Of a DNA stretch of 64,000 nucleotides, positions 17,303 to 27,004 are shown in pieces. Numbering within the stretch: position 1 is the stretch's first letter; the number at the start of each line of letters is the position of its first letter. Source of the DNA: Clostridium culturomicium (lineage in GTDB: Bacteria; Bacillota; Clostridia; Clostridiales; Clostridiaceae); contig NZ_CCXK01000017.1 of NCBI RefSeq assembly GCF_000821305.1, forward strand, positions 64,159-128,158, in the 5' to 3' direction. Both the position numbers and the translations under genes were made by a program. Below the pieces are notes generated by a model, which saw only the letters and a program-made list of their open reading frames with translations, had not been told where the DNA came from and did not search any database.

Positions 17303-17992
17303 TTATTTATCTATATCATTATTACCTTCGCCTAGATCAAAATCATATCGATTTAGTGAGTAAGCCTCAATAGTGTTGCAAATTAAATTTGCATATTCTG
17401 GATCAGTTGCATATCCAGCTAATTTTATTGCTTGGACTTGTTCTATATAGTTCTCAGCATTAAAAACACCTGCATCTTCGTATCTTTGATTTTCCTTTAA
17501 AAACTTTCCATGATCTCTTACGGAATCCTCAAATCTATCATATACTCTCCACTTTGATATTGTTGTAACTGCTTCGCCATTAACATACTCTTGTGTTGGC
17601 ATTTCAAGAATATCACCACTCCAGCTTTCATCAGCTTTGATTCCAAATAAATTATTAGCTTGTACAAATAGTCCAGATTCACCCCATCCAGATTCATGTA
17701 TTGCTTGAGCAATAGTCACAGAAGGAAAGACACCAAATTCTTTATAATTTTTCTCAGCTATAGGTACTAATTTAGCGATGAACTCTTGCTGCCTTTTATA
17801 TTGAAGTTGTTCTTCAGAGTCTTCATATAGGTGGTACTTTTGGTTACCAGTAAACATATTAATCATAAAGATTAATGAAAATATACATATACCAATTATG
17901 ACTAAATTCTTTTTATTTATTTTATTTTTGATATTAACTTTATTAGATTTTATTTTGCTTAAGTTTATAAGAAATCTTTTATGTTTTTTCAT
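17303..17992 (-). CDS. Membrane-anchored glucosaminidase (peptidoglycan hydrolase)
   Basis: A 229-aa cell-wall hydrolase. A basic N-terminus and one membrane segment (about residues 29-48, LVIIGICIFSLIFMINMF) act as an uncleaved anchor, since no signal-peptidase site follows. The rest is an FlgJ/LytG-type N-acetylglucosaminidase domain: catalytic Glu in AQAIHESGWGES, then ANNLFGIKA, YDRFEDSVRDHGKFL and LAGYATDPEYANLI. The minus-strand ribosome site AGGAG is 8 nt before the ATG. It is monocistronic. It acts outside the membrane, probably on the organism's own wall. Confidence 0.9.
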   Translation of the reverse strand: MKKHKRFLINLSKIKSNKVNIKNKINKKNLVIIGICIFSLIFMINMFTGNQKYHLYEDSEEQLQYKRQQEFIAKLVPIAEKNYKEFGVFPSVTIAQAIHESGWGESGLFVQANNLFGIKADESWSGDILEMPTQEYVNGEAVTTISKWRVYDRFEDSVRDHGKFLKENQRYEDAGVFNAENYIEQVQAIKLAGYATDPEYANLICNTIEAYSLNRYDFDLGEGNNDIDK

Positions 17993-18244
17993 ATTATTCT
18001 CCTAAAGTATAAGTGTATGTTATATGAAACAACCTGTAATAGTTATAATAAATTTGCTGAAATTTTTATTTTAACATTTATGGTTTAGTTTTTTACTTTC
18101 AAAATTTATGGTAATAATGCAATAGTACTATAATATGTACAAGTGTATATGACAAAAATCTTACAATTTATTATTTTCTCAAATCACTAAGACTTGGTAG
18201 AGTTTATAAGTCATAATATATAGATTAGTTTAGAGTGCGTATAT

Positions 18245-18348
18245 TATTGAAATTAACATTAAAAGTGCTGAGGGGGTGTAAGACAGTAATAGTATTCGCA
18301 CACTATACAGTATTGAAAGTAACAGTATAAGTGTTGAGAGGTGCAAGG
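18245..18348 (+). repeat. Diverged direct repeat upstream of the DUF4180 remnant
   Basis: Two ~38-bp copies starting TATTGAAA (18245 and 18311), spaced 66 bp apart, share TAACA, AAGTG and TTGAG/CTGAG blocks. A further TATAATAAA/AAAGTGCGATAAA run follows. They occupy the place where the missing 5' half of the DUF4180 gene would lie. Confidence 0.55.
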
Positions 18349-18376
18349 GATAACAAAGTATAATAAAGTGCGATAA

Positions 18377-18595
18377 AGTATAATAAAATTCATTAATCTT
18401 AGAAGTGGTTTAGCTGGAATAGTTCTACAAAAGTTCACGAATTATCATATAAAGGCTTCAGCGGTTATTGAAGACAAAGATAAAATACAAGGAAGATTTA
18501 GAGAATTAATTAGTGAGTTAAACAAGTCAAAGGATTTTAGGGTATTTAAAACTATTACCGAGGCTGAAAACTGGATTTTAAATTTTAATAAATAA
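18377..18595 (+). pseudogene. DUF4180 gene remnant (C-terminal part only)
   Basis: After an in-frame TAA at 18374, the plus strand reads 72 codons to TAA at 18593. The start, FINLRSGLAGIVLQKFTNYH, then KDKIQGRFRELISELNKSKDF, matches the C-terminal half of DUF4180 proteins as I know them (FFDLKTGLAGEILQKF.., SK.L.DFIYE.NKG). There is no start codon or ribosome site, and the N-terminal half is absent. The opposite-strand ORF here is a shadow. Confidence 0.65.
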
Positions 18596-18602
18596 GGAAG
18601 AA

Positions 18603-18642
18603 AAGAGTAGGTAGCTATAATGAGGCTGCTTACTCTTTTCTT
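18603..18642. terminator. Bidirectional terminator
   Basis: AAGAGTAGGTAGC (18603-18615) pairs with GCTGCTTACTCTT (18625-18637) using two G-T pairs. A and T runs flank it on both sides, so it serves both the remnant and the converging radical SAM gene. Confidence 0.85.
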
Positions 18643-18650
18643 GTATTCCA

Positions 18651-19751
18651 TTAACCTTGACGTTTTAAAAATTCACTTAGGGCTTTAGGTAATTCAAGCA
18701 TCATAGTTTCTATTAGATCTCTATATCCGCAACTGTCTTCTTTAAGAAAGCAGACTCTTTGTCTTTTACAACCACCATTACAGATTTTTACGTATTTACA
18801 CTTTTCGCATAATGGTTCCAGCTCTAAAGGTTTTTGAAAGTCTAAGGCAGTTGAGCAATGCTCCATATCAGTAAAGCTATGGGTATGCACATTTCCTAGT
18901 TTGAACTCGTCAGTCACATAAAAGTCGCAGGTGAATACACTTCCATCAGCTTCTATTATATTTTGAATACTGCAGCGCCCATTTACTCCACATTGAAAAG
19001 GTGGTCTTTTCATCAGCATGAGCATAACATTGTCAAAAAGGTTTACGGACATGGAACTTCCTCTTTTAAAGTCATTTAACCACAGGGAGTAAAACTCATG
19101 GTAGAAACTTTTGTAAGACTCTGGTGTTAAGGCTTCGGAACCTTGTCCATCTAAGGAAGGCAGACAAGGAATAAGCTGGATATGAGTTGCTTTTAGACTC
19201 TTAAAATAGCTGTATAAGTCCTTGGGGTTTTGGGCTAAGGAATTTGTCAGCACACAAAGAATATTAGTGTCTACTCCATAAGTTTGAAGAAGTTTATAGC
19301 CTTCCAGCACCTTTGAATATACACCTAAGCCGTTAATATCAAAGCGGAAGGCATTCATGTTGGCTTCATATCCATCTAAACTTATGCCAATGAGGAAGTT
19401 ATTTCGCTTAAAGAACCTGCACCATTTTTCATCAAGTAAGGTTCCATTAGTTTGAAGGGCATAGTGAAAGGTTCTTTTTTCTTTCTTCAAAGCTGCATAC
19501 TTTATAAATTCCTTAAAGAAAGAAAGTCCTGCAAGGGTTGGTTCACCACCTTGAAAGCCTACGGTTACATGGGCAGTGGGAGAGGTGTATTCAATAATTC
19601 GGTCAATGAGTTTTTTTACTGTCTCTATTGTCATCATACCGTAGTTCTTATTTTTGCGGTGGCTGCTTACGTCATGATAAAAGCAGTATCTGCATTTCAA
19701 ATTGCAGCTGGATGAAGCAGGCTTAATTAAAACTGATAAAGCATTTTTCAT
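18651..19751 (-). CDS. Radical SAM/SPASM protein, anaerobic sulfatase-maturase type
   Basis: A 366-aa enzyme that closely resembles clostridial anSME, which oxidises a Cys or Ser of sulfatases to formylglycine. Visible features are the radical SAM cysteines C16, C20 and C23 (CNLKCRYC), GFQGGEPTLAG, LQTNGTLLDE and GISLDG. The SPASM region follows (CGVNGRCSIQNIIEADGSVFTCDFYV, with the Asp-Gly of the catalytic region, then CEKCKYVKICNGGCKRQR). The start is ATG at 19751 behind AAGGAGG. No sulfatase is encoded nearby, so the target protein is elsewhere or is of another kind. It diverges from the ABC importer operon. Confidence 0.88.
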   Translation of the reverse strand: MKNALSVLIKPASSSCNLKCRYCFYHDVSSHRKNKNYGMMTIETVKKLIDRIIEYTSPTAHVTVGFQGGEPTLAGLSFFKEFIKYAALKKEKRTFHYALQTNGTLLDEKWCRFFKRNNFLIGISLDGYEANMNAFRFDINGLGVYSKVLEGYKLLQTYGVDTNILCVLTNSLAQNPKDLYSYFKSLKATHIQLIPCLPSLDGQGSEALTPESYKSFYHEFYSLWLNDFKRGSSMSVNLFDNVMLMLMKRPPFQCGVNGRCSIQNIIEADGSVFTCDFYVTDEFKLGNVHTHSFTDMEHCSTALDFQKPLELEPLCEKCKYVKICNGGCKRQRVCFLKEDSCGYRDLIETMMLELPKALSEFLKRQG

Positions 19752-20091
19752 TTGAAATCCTCCTTGATATTTTAGCTAAGTAATCTATGTGAAAAGCAAA
19801 GTATATATTTCATACAATGTTATAAATCTATAGGTAATTTTATCATTTTAATTATAGAGATACAAATTACGATGTAACCTTTTAATTTAAAACCTGATAT
19901 TTAATAAATTATTTTAATAAATTAAAAATTTAATAGATAAACCTGAATGTATTTGGATATGTAATAATTATGGAATAAAAGTACAAATATTATATAATAT
20001 GTTGTGTTATGTAAAAAACACTACATAGAGGTATTAAAGTATAAAGGTGTCATAGGAATTACAAAAAAATCATGCTGGGAGAGTCAGCTTT
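19752..20091. other. Divergent intergenic region, AT-rich
   Basis: A 340-bp AT-rich region between the radical SAM gene and the importer operon. TATAAT at 19993-19998 is a likely minus-10 for the importer; no good minus-35 was found. No ORF. Confidence 0.45.
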
Positions 20092-21153
20092 ATGAAAATA
20101 CAGTTAAGAAATGTGTATAAAAACTATAAAAATGTTGAAGCTGTAAAGGACCTTACAGTTGATATTGAAGATGGAACTTTAGTGTGCCTTTTAGGGCCAA
20201 GTGGATGCGGAAAAAGTACGACCCTTTCAATGATTGCAGGGCTGGATACGCCAACGGGGGGAGAAATACTTTTTAATGGAGAAAATTTTACGGGTATAGC
20301 TGCAGAGGATAGAGACATTGGGATGGTGTTTCAAAACTATGCTTTATATCCTCATATGACTATTATCGAAAACATAGCCTTTCCTTTAAAAATGAGGAAT
20401 GTTAAGAAGAAGGAGAGAATTGAAAAGGTAAAAAGAGTAGCAAAGATAATGCAGATTGAAGAGCTTTTAAATAGAAAGCCTTCAAAGCTATCGGGGGGAC
20501 AACAGCAGAGGGTCGCCATTGCAAGGGCAATTGTGAAGGAACCGAAAATTTTACTTCTAGATGAACCTTTATCAAATTTAGATGCCAGGCTGAGAATTGA
20601 GCTTAGAGAAGAAATCAGGTCTCTTCAAAGAAAGCTGAATATTACAACTATCTTTGTAACCCACGACCAAGAAGAGGCTTTAAGTATATCTGATAAAATT
20701 CTACTGTTAAATAATGGGGTCCTTCAGCAGTATTCAACCCCTAAGGACATGTATATGTCTCCCAAAAACAAGTTTGTTGCTGGATTTTTAGGAAATCCAC
20801 CAATGAATTTTATGTGTGGAACATATGATTCAGGAAAGGTTTTTGTTGAAAGTGGAAATATTACTTTGCCTTTACCTGTGGAGATTTTAAAGTTCACAGA
20901 GGAGTTTAAGGACAAGCCAGGACAGGCGGAAAAGTGTACTTTAGGCATTAGACCGGAAGACTTAGTTTTGTGCGATAGAGATGAAGGAATTGAAGGAAAT
21001 ATAATCAGCGTTCAAACCTTAGGAAAAGAAGTTTATCTAAATGTTGATATTAAAGGCCTCATGTTAACTGCCTGCACCAGCTGGGAAAATAATTATAACA
21101 GTGGTGATAAGGTATATTTAAGGGCTAAGCGTGTTTACTTGTTTAATAAATAA
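20092..21153 (+). CDS. ABC importer ATPase (UgpC/MsmX-like)
   Basis: ATP-hydrolysing subunit of a carbohydrate-type importer, 353 aa. Walker A GPSGCGKST at residues 35-43, Q-loop MVFQNYALYPHM, signature LSGGQQQR, Walker B ILLLDEPLSNLD, H-loop VTHDQEEAL. The C-terminal ~120 residues are a TOBE/MOI regulatory region (LGIRPEDL) as in UgpC/MalK. The first of four genes in the order ATPase, permease, permease, binding protein, with short gaps, so one operon. This order and the MalK-like C-terminus indicate sugar or glycerol-3-phosphate uptake. Confidence 0.93.
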   Translation: MKIQLRNVYKNYKNVEAVKDLTVDIEDGTLVCLLGPSGCGKSTTLSMIAGLDTPTGGEILFNGENFTGIAAEDRDIGMVFQNYALYPHMTIIENIAFPLKMRNVKKKERIEKVKRVAKIMQIEELLNRKPSKLSGGQQQRVAIARAIVKEPKILLLDEPLSNLDARLRIELREEIRSLQRKLNITTIFVTHDQEEALSISDKILLLNNGVLQQYSTPKDMYMSPKNKFVAGFLGNPPMNFMCGTYDSGKVFVESGNITLPLPVEILKFTEEFKDKPGQAEKCTLGIRPEDLVLCDRDEGIEGNIISVQTLGKEVYLNVDIKGLMLTACTSWENNYNSGDKVYLRAKRVYLFNK

Positions 21154-21176
21154 ACACTGGATTGAGGTGAACAGAA

Positions 21177-22082
21177 ATGAAGAAGATTAAACTTCATAAA
21201 TTTAAAATAAAAAATCAAGAGATAAGGGCTATTTTATATCTTTTGCCGGCTCTATTAGTTATTGGAGTATTTCAGTTTTATCCAATATTTAAGTCCTTTT
21301 CAATGGGGTTTTATACAAAATTTGATTATCTGACAGATATAGTTTTTGAAAGAGGTTTAGATAATTTTATATATGTTTTAAGAGACCCGGAGTTTTTAAT
21401 GGCTTTAAAAAATACCTTTATTTTTGCTTTTATATCAGCACCTTTAGGGATTTTAGCAGCTCTTGTTATTGCTCTTATTCTTAATTCAAATATTAAATTT
21501 AAGAAGTTTTTCAGAAGCGCTTATTTTTTACCCTTTGTAACTTCCACAACAGCAGTGTCAATTGTGTGGAGATGGATGCTCAATAAGGATTATGGAGTAA
21601 TTAATGCTATTTTAGGTACCTTTGGAATGGCAAAGGTGTTATGGCTTACAGACCCTAAGATGACAATTCCAATACTTATAGCTTTAAGTATCTGGAAGGG
21701 GCTTGGTTATAAAATTATTATTATTTTAGCAGGACTTCAGAGTGTAGATGACAGATATGAACTGGCGGGAAGAATGGATGGAGCTTCGAAGCTACGAAGG
21801 TTAAGGTATATTACACTGCCTTTAATAAAACCTACCATGGTGTTTCTATCAATAACAACACTTATAAGTTCCTTTAAGATATTTGATGAGGTGTACATAC
21901 TATATCAACAGAAGCCAGGACCACTTCAAAGTGGAATAACAATTGTATATTACATATTTGAAAAATTCTATCGTGAATGGGAGTTTTCAAAGGCAGCAGC
22001 AGCCTCCTTTATATTATTTGTTGTTATTTTAATTATAACAATAGTCCAATTTATATTTGCTGCAAGGTATAAGGAGGAATAG
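21177..22082 (+). CDS. ABC importer permease 1 (UgpA/MalF-like)
   Basis: Membrane subunit of 301 aa with about six transmembrane helices. The cytoplasmic EAA loop YELAGRMDGASKLRRLRYITLPLIKPT docks the ATPase and identifies the MalF/UgpA class. GAGGTG precedes the ATG. It ends 2 bp before the second permease, so translation is probably coupled. Confidence 0.92.
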   Translation: MKKIKLHKFKIKNQEIRAILYLLPALLVIGVFQFYPIFKSFSMGFYTKFDYLTDIVFERGLDNFIYVLRDPEFLMALKNTFIFAFISAPLGILAALVIALILNSNIKFKKFFRSAYFLPFVTSTTAVSIVWRWMLNKDYGVINAILGTFGMAKVLWLTDPKMTIPILIALSIWKGLGYKIIIILAGLQSVDDRYELAGRMDGASKLRRLRYITLPLIKPTMVFLSITTLISSFKIFDEVYILYQQKPGPLQSGITIVYYIFEKFYREWEFSKAAAASFILFVVILIITIVQFIFAARYKEE

Positions 22083-22084
22083 GG

Positions 22085-22927
22085 ATGACTAACTTAAAGA
22101 AAAGTATAGGTAAAAAATTTTTAAAGGCAGCTGCTTATGTGATTTTAATTTTAGGCGTACTTTGGGTTATATTGCCTTTTATATGGATGATATTGACGGC
22201 TTTTAAGCCGGCTAAGGAAGTATTATCAATGCCTCCAAAGTGGATACCTTCTTCATGGCAGTGGCAGAACTTTTCAGATGCTCTAAAGTCAGTGCCTTTT
22301 AGAACTTATTTGTTTAATAGTTTATTCGTTGCAGTATGTGTAACACTTGGGGAGATATTCACCACTATACTGGCAGCTTACGCCTTTGTTTATATACCAT
22401 TTAAGTTTAAAAATGTACTTTTTATAATCATGGTGGCAACAATGATGGTGCCTAGTGATATTTTAATGATTCCCAATTATGTTACCCTTAGTAACTTAGG
22501 ATGGATCAATAGCTATAAAGCATTAGTGCTGCCATGGTGTGCAAGTATATTTTCAATATTTCTTTTAAGACAGCAATTTTCTGGAGTACCTTCTTCTTAT
22601 TATAAGTCAGCGAAGATGGATGGATGTTCAGATTTAAGATATTTATTTACAATTTTAGTTCCAATGTCTATGCCAACCATAGTATCAATTGGAATATTAA
22701 AATTTATTAGCTGCTGGAACTCATATATGTGGCCTTTAATAGTTACGAACAGCAAGGACATGAGAACGTTGCCTGTTGCATTGGCTGTGTTTTCAACAGA
22801 GGCTGGAACCAGATATCATATTCTCATGGCTTTTTCTCTTATGATGGTTGCACCAATAATTATATTGTATATATTTATGCAGAAATACATTATTAAGGGC
22901 ATTAGTAAATCAGGTCTTAAGGGGTAA
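22085..22927 (+). CDS. ABC importer permease 2 (UgpE/MalG-like)
   Basis: Second membrane subunit, 280 aa, six helices. Its EAA loop is YYKSAKMDGCSDLRYLFTILVPMSMPT and the C-terminus KYIIKGISKSGLKG is the typical MalG-class ending. AAGGAGG overlaps the end of the first permease. It forms the heterodimeric channel with that protein. Confidence 0.92.
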   Translation: MTNLKKSIGKKFLKAAAYVILILGVLWVILPFIWMILTAFKPAKEVLSMPPKWIPSSWQWQNFSDALKSVPFRTYLFNSLFVAVCVTLGEIFTTILAAYAFVYIPFKFKNVLFIIMVATMMVPSDILMIPNYVTLSNLGWINSYKALVLPWCASIFSIFLLRQQFSGVPSSYYKSAKMDGCSDLRYLFTILVPMSMPTIVSIGILKFISCWNSYMWPLIVTNSKDMRTLPVALAVFSTEAGTRYHILMAFSLMMVAPIIILYIFMQKYIIKGISKSGLKG

Positions 22928-23000
22928 GAGTAAAGGCAAAAATTAATCAGCTTTTATAATTAATTTATTATAAAAAACAAAATTTAGGGGGATGAAAAAC

Positions 23001-24362
23001 ATGAAGAAAAAAATGTTATCTTTACTTCTTGCTACAGTGTTAGGAGCTACAGCACTAGTAGGATGTGGAAGTAAGGGAGAAGCTGGAGATGCAAGCACTC
23101 CAGAAGAAGGCAAAGGAAATGAAGTTACAGCATTAGCTACAAAGGTAGAGGAGCCTGTGGAGATTACCTTCTGGCACGCTATGAGTGGAGCAAACGAGGA
23201 GGCTATGCAGAAAATAACTGACGATTTTATGGCTCAAAATAAAAATATAACAGTTAAACTTGAGAATCAAGGAAAGTATACAGATTTATTTGATAAATTA
23301 ATGGCTTCAGCTAAGTCTGACCAGTTGCCAACTATAGCACAAGTATATTCTAACCGTCTTTCTTGGTATATTTCCAAGGGGTTAGTTGAAGATCTTACAC
23401 CATACATGAATGATAAAGAAACTGGATTTGAAGAGGCAGACTTCAAGGACATTCCAGAAATGTTCTTTAGTGATGGAGTTTGGGATGGAAAACAATATGC
23501 TATGCCATTTAATAAAAGCCAAATGGTACTTTACTATAATGTAGAAATGTTCAAGGAAGCTGGGATTGAAGTCCCAACTACTTGGGAAGAATGGGCAGCA
23601 GCAGCTGAAAAACTGACTGTTGATGAAAATGGCGACGGAGAACCGGAAGTTTATGGATGTGTATTTGCAAACAACCTTTCAACAGATATAGCACCATGGC
23701 TTAAACAAGCTGGTGGAGCAACAATGAACGAGGAAACTAATGAGCTATACTTCGATACACCAGAAACTAAGGAAGCAGTTGAGTTTTTAAACAGCATGAT
23801 GCAGGCAAAAACTGCTCGTTTAGCTGGAGATGATTCAAATGCTAACGTGCCACTACAAGATGGACGTGCAGCAATGTGTGTTGCTTCAACATCTGCTCTT
23901 CCATATATAGAAGAGGGAACTTTAGAAGGCATTACAATAGATGCAGCAGCTCTTCCAGGACACAAAACAAATGACCAATTATATTACGGAACAAACGTAA
24001 CTGTATTTAATACTAGTTCGGATGTTCAAAAGCAAGCAGCTTGGGAATACATTAAGTTTTTAACTAATACTGAAAACACTGCTTACTTTGCAGCTCAAAC
24101 AGGTTATATTCCAGTAAGAAAATCAGCTCAAGAAGATCCAGTATTCAAAGCTGTATTAGATGAAAAGCCAATAAAACAACTTTCCTTCGACTGTATGGAC
24201 ATGGGATTCCAAGGGACAAGAAATATTGGTGGAATCAATGCTTTAAATGAATTAGGAAAACAATTAGACTTAGTATTCAGCGGTGAGAAATCCATTGATG
24301 ATGCATTAAAAGATGCACAAAAAAATGGTGAAGAAGCTATGGAAGCTGCTAGAAATAACTAA
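23001..24362 (+). CDS. Extracellular solute-binding lipoprotein (UgpB/MalE-like)
   Basis: Captures the substrate outside the membrane for the importer. Starting at ATG 23001 the protein is 453 aa, with a lipoprotein signal peptide and lipobox ALVGCGSK. ATG 22992 lies directly against the AGGGGG site and is a less likely start. The mature part opens with EITFWHAMSGANEEAMQKI, and GKYTDLFDKLMASAKSDQLP strongly recalls UgpB, so glycerol-3-phosphate or its diesters are plausible, but specificity is not certain. Codon use is more optimised than its neighbours, consistent with high expression of a binding protein. Confidence 0.92.
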   Translation: MKKKMLSLLLATVLGATALVGCGSKGEAGDASTPEEGKGNEVTALATKVEEPVEITFWHAMSGANEEAMQKITDDFMAQNKNITVKLENQGKYTDLFDKLMASAKSDQLPTIAQVYSNRLSWYISKGLVEDLTPYMNDKETGFEEADFKDIPEMFFSDGVWDGKQYAMPFNKSQMVLYYNVEMFKEAGIEVPTTWEEWAAAAEKLTVDENGDGEPEVYGCVFANNLSTDIAPWLKQAGGATMNEETNELYFDTPETKEAVEFLNSMMQAKTARLAGDDSNANVPLQDGRAAMCVASTSALPYIEEGTLEGITIDAAALPGHKTNDQLYYGTNVTVFNTSSDVQKQAAWEYIKFLTNTENTAYFAAQTGYIPVRKSAQEDPVFKAVLDEKPIKQLSFDCMDMGFQGTRNIGGINALNELGKQLDLVFSGEKSIDDALKDAQKNGEEAMEAARNN

Positions 24363-24433
24363 GTTATAGAATGTGATAAAGAAAGTCGTTAAATTAGATT
24401 AAGAAAAATAACAGATTATTTTAATAGTAAAGT

Positions 24434-24477
24434 GAACCCAATAGAGTAGGCATTAAAGATTCAACTCTATTGGGTTC
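24434..24477 (+). terminator. Long 3' hairpin of the importer operon
   Basis: GAACCCAATAGAGT (24434-24447) pairs perfectly with ACTCTATTGGGTTC (24464-24477). The following TACTGTTG is a poor U-tract, so it may act mainly in RNA stability. Confidence 0.7.
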
Positions 24478-24530
24478 TACTGTTGCATTAACATTAAAAA
24501 TCAATATGTATAATTATTAAGTTAAGAAGA

Positions 24531-24562
24531 CAACCTCCAATTATAGAAATGGAGGTTGTTTT
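24531..24562 (+). terminator. Terminator hairpin
   Basis: CAACCTCCA (24531-24539) pairs with TGGAGGTTG (24550-24558), followed by TTTTGCG. Confidence 0.75.
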
Positions 24563-24567
24563 GCGTT

Positions 24568-24648
24568 ATGAATGAATTTGATAATAGAACATTATTTAGA
24601 ATAATTATATTTTTAATATTGGTAATTCCTATTGCATATCTTGTATGA
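24568..24648 (+). CDS. Possible 26-aa membrane peptide
   Basis: ATG 24568 to TGA 24648 reads MNEFDNRTLFRIIIFLILVI then PIAYLV, a single hydrophobic helix with a charged start. GGAGG at 24551-24555 is 12 nt upstream and part of the preceding hairpin. It could be a genuine small membrane protein or chance. Confidence 0.3.
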   Translation: MNEFDNRTLFRIIIFLILVIPIAYLV

Positions 24649-24722
24649 TTATCCAGAAATTCGTTCATAATTAACCTTCCATTTTAATATATTTAAAAAG
24701 ATAAGATATTGGAGGTAGTGGG

Positions 24723-26990
24723 ATGATTTGCTCCTATTGTCACAAGGAAGTGAAGCCAGGAAAGTTTTGTGAGAATTGTGGAAGTATACTGAAGGAAGAG
24801 GGGAAAGTTCAATGCAGAAGCTGTCATAACTTTGTTAAAGAAGGACGTTTTTGTCAAATTTGTGGAAGTACTTTGGAAGCTGAAGTGATTGAAGTTAAGG
24901 AGCCGAAAGTAGAAAATGTTAGTGTAGCTAAAATTGAAGAGAAAGAACAGCAGGTAGAAAATAAGAATACTATTAAACCGGAAGTTAGGGAGTCAGAAGC
25001 TAAAATTGAGAAGAAGATTGAAGTAAAGGTAGCATCAGAAAGCAAACCAATACAGCCTAAGAGTGATATTCAAAGGAAGAAGCAGACAAGCACAACTACA
25101 CCTAGGATGGCACCACAAACTGGGAGAGGAGCTGGAGGAAATAGTAGTAAATTTGGGATGATAATAGTTGTTGTAATTATACTTTTATTTATTGGCGGAG
25201 TGATGTGGAAGCTATATTTAGATAGGGGAGATGATTCATTCATGAGTTTAAAGGATAGCCCTCCTAAAGCTTCTAAAGAGGTTACTGAAATTGAGGAAGA
25301 GCAAGGAGCTAAGGAGACTTTGGAGGAGTCAGTGGACCTAGATAAGGGCTATGGCATGGCTGTAAATCAGATCGATACAGTTGGTTATCCAGAAATTAAA
25401 TTATATATTGGTGAAGATGGTATTAAGGACTTCAATATTTCTAAGATTAGCATAGAAGAGAAGAGTGGAGACAGCTATGAGCCTGTTATTATTAAAAACT
25501 CACAGGAAAATTTAGGTGGAGAAATAATTAACTTTAATATTGTAGTTGATAACAGTAAGAATATGGCCAAAGATGAGGCTATGGAAGAACTTAAAACTGC
25601 AGTTAGAGACACCTTGAACACTTTAGATTATAGTAGCACTCATGCTGGAATAGTAAGCGTTAACTCAAAGGTTACAGTAAATAATTATATTACAGATAAT
25701 TATGAGGCTTTAAACAATGGTTTAACAGCATTGGTACCGGATGGTGAAAGAGCTATTTATGATGGGATTATTACTTCTCTTGAAGAGCTTAACAAAAATG
25801 AAGGACCAAAGTTACTGGTAGTGTTTGCATCAGGAGTTGATACGGCTTCAAAAAATGATTATACAAAGGTTATGGCAAGGGCAAAGGAAGTGAATATTCC
25901 TGTGTTTGTGATTGGGTATGATGAAAAAGCTGTAGAGAATTATAGTGAATTTGAAAAATTAGCTGCAGAAACAAATGGCAAGTTTTATTCAGTATCAAAT
26001 ATAAGCAGTATAAGCAGTATTCTGCAGGAATTATTAAATTCTTTTAAAAGTTCTTATGTAGTTACATTTGAAACTAAGGTACCAATGAAATCAGAAGATG
26101 AGCTTTTACTACAGGTTTCATATGTAGATAGTGGCTTTACAGCTTCATTAGAGTCTAGCGCTACTTGCATGGTAGATACCTTAAAGGAAAGTTTAATTAA
26201 GTACGACAGCGATAAGGAGAAAATATTAGAAATGGTAAAGAACTATACATCTAATGCAGAAGGAAGATACTCAATTTACTATGGAAACGTAGATATGGGT
26301 TTTCCTATGATTGTAAACGATGCTTCAATACGTTCAGCCAGCGTAATAAAGATATTTATTATGATTGAAGCTTTGGCTCAGATCGATAAGAAGCTTTTAG
26401 ACGGAAATAAACTAGTTACAATGAACTCATGTGTAGGTGGTACAGGGGTTATTCAATATGAACATATAGGAAGTCAGTTTACGGTTTATGAGTTATTGGA
26501 ATATATGATGATTGATAGTGATAATACAGCTGCCAATATGCTTATTGATGAGGTTGGTGGAGTTGCTGTAGTAAATGCTAAAATTAAGGAACTAGGCTGT
26601 GTAAATTCTCAGATGAACAGAAAGCTTTTAGATATGGAGGCTTTAAGGAATGGACAGGATAACTACGTTACCGTTTATGATATGGGAAATATTTTAACCA
26701 AAATTTACAATAAGCAATGTATCAGCGAAGAAGCAGATAGCTACATGCTTCAATTAATGCATAGAAACAAAAATCAAAATAAAATTCCTTATGACTTGCC
26801 AGAGAATGTAAATGTATTCAATAAGACAGGTGAATTTGATGATTATGGCGTTCAAAATGATGTTGCCATAGTTGAAACTGAAAAGGGAGCCTACGTGCTA
26901 TGTGTATTAACAGAGGGCGGAAATAGTCAAGAGGAAATAGGTATAATAAGAAGATTATCTAAAGATATATACAATGAATTTATTAAATAG
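24723..26990 (+). CDS. Zinc-ribbon/TM/VWA/serine beta-lactamase-like fusion protein
   Basis: An uncommon 755-aa multidomain protein. Two zinc ribbons lie at the cytosolic N-terminus (C3/C6/C16/C19 and C31/C34/C44/C47). A charged linker and one membrane helix (about 145-163) follow. Outside are a von Willebrand A-like domain (from about 270; the MIDAS-like DNSKN at D276 is degenerate relative to DxSxS) and a class-A-type serine hydrolase domain with SVIK (S540, K543), SDN (599-601) and KTG (701-703). All three catalytic motifs of the beta-lactamase/D,D-peptidase fold are intact. It may bind or cleave peptidoglycan or a beta-lactam. GGAGGT precedes ATG 24723. A zinc-ribbon membrane protein follows 14 bp later. 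Confidence 0.85.
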   Translation: MICSYCHKEVKPGKFCENCGSILKEEGKVQCRSCHNFVKEGRFCQICGSTLEAEVIEVKEPKVENVSVAKIEEKEQQVENKNTIKPEVRESEAKIEKKIEVKVASESKPIQPKSDIQRKKQTSTTTPRMAPQTGRGAGGNSSKFGMIIVVVIILLFIGGVMWKLYLDRGDDSFMSLKDSPPKASKEVTEIEEEQGAKETLEESVDLDKGYGMAVNQIDTVGYPEIKLYIGEDGIKDFNISKISIEEKSGDSYEPVIIKNSQENLGGEIINFNIVVDNSKNMAKDEAMEELKTAVRDTLNTLDYSSTHAGIVSVNSKVTVNNYITDNYEALNNGLTALVPDGERAIYDGIITSLEELNKNEGPKLLVVFASGVDTASKNDYTKVMARAKEVNIPVFVIGYDEKAVENYSEFEKLAAETNGKFYSVSNISSISSILQELLNSFKSSYVVTFETKVPMKSEDELLLQVSYVDSGFTASLESSATCMVDTLKESLIKYDSDKEKILEMVKNYTSNAEGRYSIYYGNVDMGFPMIVNDASIRSASVIKIFIMIEALAQIDKKLLDGNKLVTMNSCVGGTGVIQYEHIGSQFTVYELLEYMMIDSDNTAANMLIDEVGGVAVVNAKIKELGCVNSQMNRKLLDMEALRNGQDNYVTVYDMGNILTKIYNKQCISEEADSYMLQLMHRNKNQNKIPYDLPENVNVFNKTGEFDDYGVQNDVAIVETEKGAYVLCVLTEGGNSQEEIGIIRRLSKDIYNEFIK

Positions 26991-27004
26991 ATAGGAGTGA
27001 TATT

